Positions 57,860 to 64,000 of a stretch of DNA of 64,000 bases are shown piece after piece; positions within the stretch are counted from its first letter, which is position 1; each line of letters opens with the position of its first letter. The stretch is taken from contig JAKGHH010000001.1 of the NCBI GenBank assembly GCA_022828595.1, forward strand, positions 122,338,999 to 122,402,998, given 5' to 3'. A program made the translations under genes and the position numbers. The DNA comes from Nelumbo lutea. Taxonomy: Eukaryota > Streptophyta > Magnoliopsida > Proteales > Nelumbonaceae. The notes under the pieces are model-generated. The model was given only the letters and a program-made list of their open reading frames with translations. It was not told where the DNA came from and ran no database searches.

Positions 57860-58665
57860 GTGTAGGTAGAGGGAAGTGGGAATGCGGGAACGCGCATCTA
57901 CAGCAACCGCGATTGTCAGATGATGCAGCAACCTCCAAACATTAACCCTTTTAGCTTTTCTGAAAACTAACGGTGACATCAATCTTAAATTCTTAATTAA
58001 TAGGCGGATTTATGACACAAATCAAAAATATTTCAACGCCCTTCTGAATTCTGCCATACCCGAACTAAAGCCTTCCCGTCTCCATAAACTTCCCCATTCG
58101 TCCTTCTCTCTCAAGTCTTAGCCCAAGTGCCCAACACCCTTATCTCTTAGAACCCAGATCGACTGAACCCCCTTCTCTCTCAGCAACCCCACGTCCATTG
58201 GAAGAAATCTATACATCAGCGACCCACTGCACTGTCTCCCACTTCATGTTGAACTCTCTTCACCATTCTTAAGAATAGATGGATCTATACATCTCTATTC
58301 CTCTCAACCACTGGTCCCCCAAGCAAAATTAATGCCTCACATTCATGGCCTCAATTAAACTGGCACAATTACAGAAAATTCGGATGGATCCTGATCCAGC
58401 CAAATACGAATGCTGAAAATTCTTGATGAAACAGTCAAATACGAATGCCGAAAATAAACTCAATCTTCTTGTATACAGACGAGAAGGTGAGTAGAGTTCG
58501 GTCTGAAATGGGAGCGGCTGCCATTGATCATTGGCGTGTTACAAAGTTCTCCAATAGGGATAGGGTGGGTTTACTGAGAGAAAAGGGGATTCAGTAGAGG
58601 GGTGTTAAGGTTGAGGCGTGAGAGGGAAGGAAGGAATGGGGACATTCACGAATGATTCTGGATCA
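57860..58665. other. Spacer, no gene seen
   Basis: No recognised feature. Confidence 0.45.
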
Positions 58666-58910
58666 CTTGCCCACGAGAACTCTGTCCACGTGTACCTATA
58701 ACACACTATCCTGGTGAATTGGGAACATCTCTCTGCAAAATACTATGTCGGAGGATGAGATGTTCTCCATGTATGACTGTGATGTTATGTTGATAAACGT
58801 GGGCAGAGTTTTTGTGGGCAGGAGATACGGATGCAAGAGAGATGTTTCCAATACACAGAATTAGTGTTTTGTGACTTGTGATAGACATAGGCAGAGTTCT
58901 CATGGGCAAG
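58666..58910. mobile_element. MITE with about 75-bp inverted arms
   Basis: CTTGCCCACGAGAACTCTGT at the left is inverted relative to GCAGAGTTCTCATGGGCAAG at the right. Pairing extends through ATTGGGAACATCTCTC and GAGAGATGTTTCCAAT. The centre holds a further AGATGTTCTCCAT. The target duplication is unclear. Confidence 0.7.
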
Positions 58911-59057
58911 AGATCGGGAGTCCAATTGGGGTTGCTGCATATGCATGTTTGGAATGCATGCCGAGAACAGATGCTGACTCTAATGGATTCTGGGAGGTAA
59001 TTGAAGAGATTTTTGTAACTGTTATTTTTAACCCCCTAAATTTACTCTGAGTGGAAC

Positions 59058-59948
59058 TGATGTGGCGTAATCCGGCTGCTCCCTGCTGGATATGATCTGG
59101 CTGAACAATGAGAACTGGGTTCCTGAAAGAGAGGAGTTAGAGATCCCGAGGTGGCTCACTCGGCGAGGATACTCCAATGGCTAAGTTAAAGCACAGTGGT
59201 AGTAGAGAGCTTGAAGATGATAACAGTGAGAGAGCTAGAGAGCGAAGATTACACACACAACAATAGTCATAGAACATACCTTTGCCCCTGGGGAGGGGGG
59301 GGGGCAAAGTCTTTATATACTGAGGTCCATGCAGGTTGGTGGAATAGTTACCGGATCCCAGCTGTGATGGGACTTGTTTGCGTGTTAGGTGGGCACAATG
59401 CTATCAAACGGTAATATTGTCCTACGCCGTCAAACGGTAATACTGTCCCTTCCTGTCAGAACTAGGGATTTGGTGAACTAATGTGACCGTTACGAGGTAC
59501 GACCCTGTAGGATACAGAGTACTGTGGTGTGCTCCTCGAGGTTGACATTCAGAGATCTGAATGGTAGGTGAATCGCCTGTAGGATATCGAGCTGTTCGAT
59601 GGCGAGCTGACTAGTAGTGAGCTCGTTGAGCTTGTGCTCCTTAGGTCTGCCCTGACACAAATGCCGAAGTGCCCTTGGACCGAGGTGATCCATCGGTCCG
59701 GGCACAATCTGTAACGAACTTCGTTTCGTTTATCGTGATCTGGTACCGAGACGATCTTAGATCGAATTGACTTTAGTTTAGGGTACCAGCTTACCCGAGC
59801 TCGCTTTGTAGCAAGCTGATTTATGCTGAGTTGTCACTCATGTTGAGTCACATCCACGTGCTGATCTGATCACGTTGAGTTGTCGCTTATGTGGGGTCAT
59901 GTCCACGTGTCTCCCTATCATGAGGTCAGGCCAAATTCTCCTTTATCA
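59058..59948 (-). mobile_element. 3' LTR of the right-hand gypsy element (891 bp)
   Basis: On the plus strand it runs TGATGTGGCG to CTTTATCA, giving TGAT...ATCA ends. A TATA box for the minus strand (AGTATATAAAG) is at 59311-59321. The R/U5 motif on the minus strand (TTAACTTAGCCATTGGAGTA) is at 59171-59190. A G12 run is at 59291-59304. Confidence 0.82.
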
Positions 59949-59950
59949 AT

Positions 59951-59966
59951 TGCCCCCCACTCCTCG
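59951..59966 (-). other. Polypurine tract before the 3' LTR
   Basis: On the minus strand CGAGGAGTGGGGGGCA, then AT, abuts TGATAAAGG, the LTR start. It is closely similar to the tract at 20881-20894. Confidence 0.75.
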
Positions 59967-60206
59967 AGCTAGGGGTCTTGACCTCATTCGGAGAGTTCAC
60001 GATACACCAAGTGGATTTGGCTCGAAGTCTCGGTGCTCTGTCAGATGGGTCACGTGCGGTTCATGCGCGGACGTCAAGCGACCTATAGGCTCTACGGATG
60101 CCAAAAAACGTACTAAACCAATTTCGATCTCGAGGGTTGTGTAGCCGATTTTCTTAGGAGTTGTCGGATTGCTTTGATCTCAACTGTTGCTTCTTTGATA
60201 TAGTGG

Positions 60207-60216
60207 CTATAAATAG
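60207..60216 (+). promoter_or_regulatory. TATA box of the antisense ORF
   Basis: CTATAAATAG lies about 170 bases upstream of the ATG at 60382 on the plus strand, opposite to the direction of pol. A pyrimidine-rich leader (TTTCCTTCTCCACAAG) follows. It suggests that the antisense ORF had its own promoter. Confidence 0.6.
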
Positions 60217-60381
60217 GGGAACCCGAGACTCATTTCCTTCTCCACAAGCTTACTAGTCTTCGATCTGAGGTTGCACTTAGCTTCTTTAGCTTGGGTTTTC
60301 TAATTCGCCATCTCCTTTTAATCCGACTGTCTCTCTTTGGTGAGTCTCCCTTTGCTTTTCTTTCCAGTTCTATTCAGTTTC

Positions 60382-62265
60382 ATGTCTTCCTCTAGCTTTA
60401 ATAATCTTCTTGATGAGGCCGAGGAGGGTACCTCGGCCCAGATTGATAGCCAAGATGAGGCTACTCCAGGCTCAGAGGCAGTTCGTGGCCTTCCTGAGGT
60501 ACAGGCACCCCGGGAGGCTCAAGAGGCCTTGGGTAGTCAGGCATCCACTTCTCACCAAGATCAGGTGCCGAACAACTTTGGCCCTTCGACAATGACCTTG
60601 GACCGACTTTAGGCCTTAGTACGTTGGGACAACCTCCCGAGAGAGTTCTCCTACAGTCTCCCCTCAGGTAACTTCCCCTCGAAACACGATCACAACAAGA
60701 TTGTGATTTTCGAAGAGTAGCTCGTGGTTGGTCTTTGTCTTCCACTGCACCCCCTAATTGTAGAAGTCCTAAGGTCTTTCGATATCACCATAGACCAGTT
60801 ACACTCGAATTCCATTTGCATCATAGTAGGGACCATTTCGCTTTTTTATGAGTACTATCTTCCCCTCAACCTCGATGTTTTTTCTACCATTTTGTCGATT
60901 AAGAAAAACTCTTCCTATGCACTTCCCAAGCATAAGAGAACCTATTACCTGTCTCATTGCCCAGAGTATAAGCTATTGCACGAACTCCCCAACAGGATCC
61001 CAACCTGGAAATGAGATTACTTCATGGTTCGTAACCCCGAGGGTGGCCTTTCCCAACCCATTGGAGGTCGGCGATTCAGGTTCCTAGAGTTAGACTAGGC
61101 CTGAAGACAAGGGAGACGCTCAAGTCTTGGGCGGAGCTCGGCTTCCTCTGCTCGGACTACCTTGCTGAAAACAAGCTTGTGCAGGCCAGCTTGAGTCCTG
61201 GTAGGTCGCCTTGGGTTTTTTGCTTTTTTAAGGTTCTGATTAGTTCGTGGCTAATCTTACTTTTTGCTTTTTGCAGCTACCATGCCGGTTAACGCAGAAA
61301 GTCTTTTGAGGAGCTCCCAGAAGGGAAAGAAGACGACCGTGAAGAGATCGCACCAGGAGGTCGATCTCTCTCCTGAAATTGTAATCGTGGAGCCAGTCTC
61401 CACTGCGCCTCCCCAGGAAGAGGCCCGATTTGCTGCCCCCGAGGTGGTCATGGACGAGGTTCGTCACGAGGGAGCTTGCCCCCAGGAGCCAGAAAGTTCT
61501 TCCGCGCCCGTGGGGGTGGATATTGCACTGGAGGCTTATCTTCCGGTAGTAAAAGAGAGTATCATGGACCACGTGCAGGCCATGCACAAGAGTCAGGGTG
61601 CCATCTTCCCTGACGAGATCGCGAAGTGGGCAGAGATGTCCCCGGGCTGGCTTTTGGGACTAGTCAGCAGCCACAGTATGGTGGTAAGTGTTCCGTTTTT
61701 CTCCTCCACCTCCCTTTTTTTTCTTTATTTTTTGACCCCAGTTTTCTTTTGGTAGGCTAACTTTCTTGGTCATGCGTTGGCCTGCCAATTGGCGATCTGC
61801 ATAAAGGAAGCTCGCGATGCTAGGGTGGAGGTGCAAAAACTCCACCATGAGCTGGACCTGACTCAGGGTGAGGTGCATAGAGCGAAGAAGGGGGCTGAGA
61901 CCCAAAAGAATCTGATCTTGACCCAGGAAGGGCAGATCTCCTTGCTGACTAAGGAGAAGGCGCGGCTTGAGCGAGAGGTCGCGAACCTTGAGGCCTCCAT
62001 CACGAAAGAAAGGAACAAGGCTGTCGAGAGTTTTAAGGAGTCCCCGGAGTTCGAGGCCCTGCAAGTTGAATACGGCTCGGGCTCCTATCGATCTGGATTC
62101 AAGCTGTGCCGATACTTGGTTCGGAAAAAGTTCCCCGATCTTGACCTCGGCGACATCACGATGATAGGCTTAAACTCCGAGGTGGCCAAGGCGGCAGATG
62201 AGGAGCCCGACTCTTCAGGGGAGGAAAGCGATGAAGAGATCAAAGTGGTGGACCCTTCTGCGTGA
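60382..62265 (+). pseudogene. Antisense ORF of the gypsy element, Transposase_28-like, with two introns
   Basis: Starts MSSSSFNNLLDEAEEGTSAQ at 60382. The same frame holds IVIFEE-stop-LVVGLCLPLH and PLNLDVFSTILSIKKNSS, then LSHCPEYKLLHELPNR. The IFEExL-GL-LPLHP pattern is characteristic of the 'putative gypsy type transposon' family. Introns are likely at about 61199-61276 (GTAGGT...TTTGCAG) and 61684-61755 (GTAAGT...TTGGTAG). The last exon encodes a coiled coil (ICIKEARDARVEVQKLHHEL to about 62040), then YRSGFKLCRYLVRKKFPDLD and an acidic C-terminus ending at TGA 62263-62265. Exons 2 and 3 are undamaged. Exon 1 has TAG at 60610 and 60718, TGA at 61012, and further stops near 61096. It is antisense to pol. 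Its role is unknown. The matching relic is at 18548-20469. Confidence 0.78.
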
Positions 62266-62632
62266 TGGCTTCTTGTTCCTTTTTTCTTCTTTGAACTGTG
62301 GATGTACTCTCCCGGGCCGTTGAGGTCAGGTTTTAGTAAAATTCTTGTACTTGGACATTTTTACTAATGAAATATATACTTTTCTAAGTAATCCTGAGTG
62401 CAAAATAATTTTAAGTGTGAGTGAGTTCCGAGCTGGGCAATTTTAATGTGTAGGTTACCCGACCTGTCGAGGTGCCGAGCTGGCAATGAGTAAGGATAAC
62501 CAGGGTGGAATAGACACCGTAGGGTTGATACCCGAACTGTCTTTACCTTAGGTGTTAGAAGTAGCTTGCTTATGCCAGCAAAGTAACCAAGTCTTATGCA
62601 GTGCTTAGGTCCTTGTCAGTTTGGCATTTTCA

Positions 62633-63490
62633 GTCCTTAGGCTTCGGGAGGAACCCGTAGTCCGCTCTTGAACTTCACCCACGCCGAAGTGGCAACTGGG
62701 TCTTGTGGCCCTTAGGCTTTGGGAGAGACTCGTAGTCCACCCCTAAATTTTGCCTATGCTGAAGTGGCAACTGGGTCTTTCAGCAACATTGACCCTTAGG
62801 CTTTAGGAGAGACCCGTAGTCTGCTCCTGAAGTTTGCCCACGCCGAAGTGGCAACTGGGTCTTTTAGCAGTATTGACCCTTAGGCTTTGGGAGGGACCCG
62901 TAGTCCGCTTCTAAATTTTGCGCACATAGAAGTGGCAACTGAGTCTTTTAGCAGTATTGACCCTTAGGCTTTGGGAGGGACCTGTAGTCCGCTCCTGAAG
63001 TTCGCCCATGCTGAAGTGGCAACAAGGTCTTTCAGCAGTATTGGCCCTTAGGCTTTAGGAGGGACCCATAGTCTGCTCCTAAATTTCGCCCACGCCGAAG
63101 TGGAAACTAGGTCTTTAGGAGGGGCACGTAGTCCACTCCTGAAGTTCGCTCATGCCGAAGTGGCAACTGGGTCTTTCAACAATATTGGTCCTTAAGCTTT
63201 GGGAGGGACTCGTAGTCCACTCCTAAATTTCGCCCATGCTGAGGTGGAAACTGGGTCTTTTAGCAGTATTGGCCCTTAGGCTTTGGGAGGGACCCGTAGT
63301 TCGCTCCTGAAGTTCACCCACGCCGAAGCGGAAATTGGGTCTTTCAGCAGTATTGTCCCTTAGGCTTTGGGAGGGATCTGTAGTCTGCTCCTAAATTTCA
63401 CCCACGCTGAAGTGGCAACTAGGTCTTTCAGCAGTATTGGCCCTTAGGCTTTGGGAGGGACCCGTAGTCCACTCTTGAATTTCGTTGCAC
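62633..63490. repeat. 84-bp tandem array between pol and the antisense ORF
   Basis: CCCTTAGGCTTTGGGAGGGA recurs at 62709, 62793, 62877, 62961, 63045, 63273, 63357 and 63441, with a diverged copy at 63189 and a shorter one at 63105. The first unit at 62633 is 76 bp. Each unit contains GCCGAAGTGGCAACTGGGTC. Confidence 0.93.
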
Positions 63491-63521
63491 CTTAAAGTCT
63501 TGTAAGGAACTAAATGTCAAA

Positions 63522-63620
63522 GGACCCGGGGTGGCTAACCAGGTGAGGTCACTCTGATGGCTAAGTTAGTACTCTCATAGTAGACTGCGAGTTAGAAATC
63601 ACAATCTGAGAGTTAGAGCT
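63522..63620 (-). promoter_or_regulatory. LTR R/U5-like module just after pol
   Basis: GACCCGGGGTGGCTAACCAG and GATGGCTAAGTTAGTACTCT, then a GAGAGTTAGAGC-like stretch, match the order of 59143-59230 inside the LTR. The rest of an LTR is missing. It lies about 40 bases past the pol stop and before the tandem array, in the same orientation as pol. Confidence 0.65.
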
Positions 63621-63661
63621 TGCTTACTTGTTTCTAGGGCTGGTGCCTTTTCAGTTCGTAA

Positions 63662-64000
63662 TCAGAGGTAGTATCGCCTTAGATTGCTGATGTTCCACGC
63701 CCAAGGTACTTGCTTTCCTTCTAGGGTTTCGAGCTCGTATGTACCTTCCCCGAGTATCCGCTTTACTCGGTAGGGACCCTCCCAGTTTGGTCCGAGCTTA
63801 CCTACACTGGGATCAGGTACCATAACTTTCCGGAGGACCAGGTCCCCTACACGGAAGTGTCATTTTTTGACTTCGACATTATAATACTAGGCTAATTTTT
63901 GCTGGTAGGCTGCGGTCCGAATGTACGCGAGATCTTGTACCTCTTCTACTAGGTCGAGATTGGTGCGGAGCTCGTCACCGTTTCCTTCGTTGTCGTAGGC
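63662..64000 (-). pseudogene. End of Ty3/gypsy pol (integrase C-terminus), partial
   Basis: The minus strand enters the window in frame and reads ELRTNLDLVEEVQDLAYIRT, GDLVLRKVMVPDP, KLGPNWEGPYRVKRILGEG and WAWNISNLRRYYL, ending at TGA 63662-63664. This is the conserved C-terminal part of a Tat-type integrase (GPNWEGPYRV is diagnostic for plant Ty3/gypsy). Two in-frame stops, a TAG before YYN and a TGA before HFR, lie near 63895 and 63870, so this copy is inactive. The rest lies outside the window. Confidence 0.88.

Larger units (their letters stand above)
59058..64000 (-). mobile_element. Ty3/gypsy LTR retrotransposon (Tat-type), runs off the right edge
   Basis: Read from the right edge on the minus strand: the end of pol (64000-63662), a stretch with an LTR-like motif (63522-63620), an 84-bp tandem array (63490-62633), an antisense spliced ORF (60382-62265 on the plus strand), a polypurine tract (59951-59966) and the 3' LTR (59948-59058). 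GGAAC at 59053-59057 is one copy of a possible target duplication. The 5' LTR, primer binding site and gag must lie beyond 64000. Confidence 0.88.

Noticed and set aside
61660..62064. 134-codon minus-strand open frame
   Set aside because: It is a shadow of the coiled-coil exon of the antisense ORF.

Overview
The window looks like nuclear DNA of a flowering plant. It is AT-rich, contains one split gene with canonical GT-AG introns, and is crowded with plant-type transposable elements: Ty3/gypsy LTR elements, MULEs, hAT elements, Tourist-like MITEs, one LINE and CACTA-like ends. I cannot name the species. Only one protein gene looks intact: a two-exon BAHD acyltransferase on the minus strand (25721-28467). 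All other recognisable coding sequence is broken or belongs to mobile elements.

Layout. 1-7270 is mostly unannotated spacer with MITEs (1321, 4181, 6169). 7270-8200 is very AT-rich and begins with a CACTA-like end. 8441-9830 holds MULE-type elements, including a large fold-back. 9833-10520 is a decayed glycine-rich RNA-binding protein gene carrying a MITE. 10552-15221 is a succession of MITEs, a hAT element with an 8-bp duplication, and repeats. 15752-17035 holds an 89-bp tandem array in a CACTA-like setting. 17205-21594 is a 5'-truncated Ty3/gypsy element. A solo LTR follows (23851-24656), then the BAHD gene. A second, repeat-expanded solo LTR lies at 33596-35068. 36329-38999 is a MULE that contains a beta-COP gene fragment and a LINE remnant. 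A ribosomal protein L27a pseudogene lies at 42032-42386. 43445-58911 is a mosaic of LTR fragment, MITEs, MULEs (one with a captured exon) and hAT elements. The window ends inside a second Ty3/gypsy element (59058 to beyond 64000, minus strand).

How the parts relate. The two gypsy elements share one plan: pol, then an antisense, intron-containing ORF resembling the 'putative gypsy type transposon' (Transposase_28) family, then a polypurine tract and the 3' LTR. Six LTR or LTR-like segments, from elements that otherwise differ, carry the same motif near their R/U5 end, and its orientation agrees with their TATA boxes. Many nonsense codons in the decayed genes are TAG where CAG is the likely ancestor. 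This fits C-to-T decay of methylated CHG sites. I saw no tRNA, rRNA or CRISPR.
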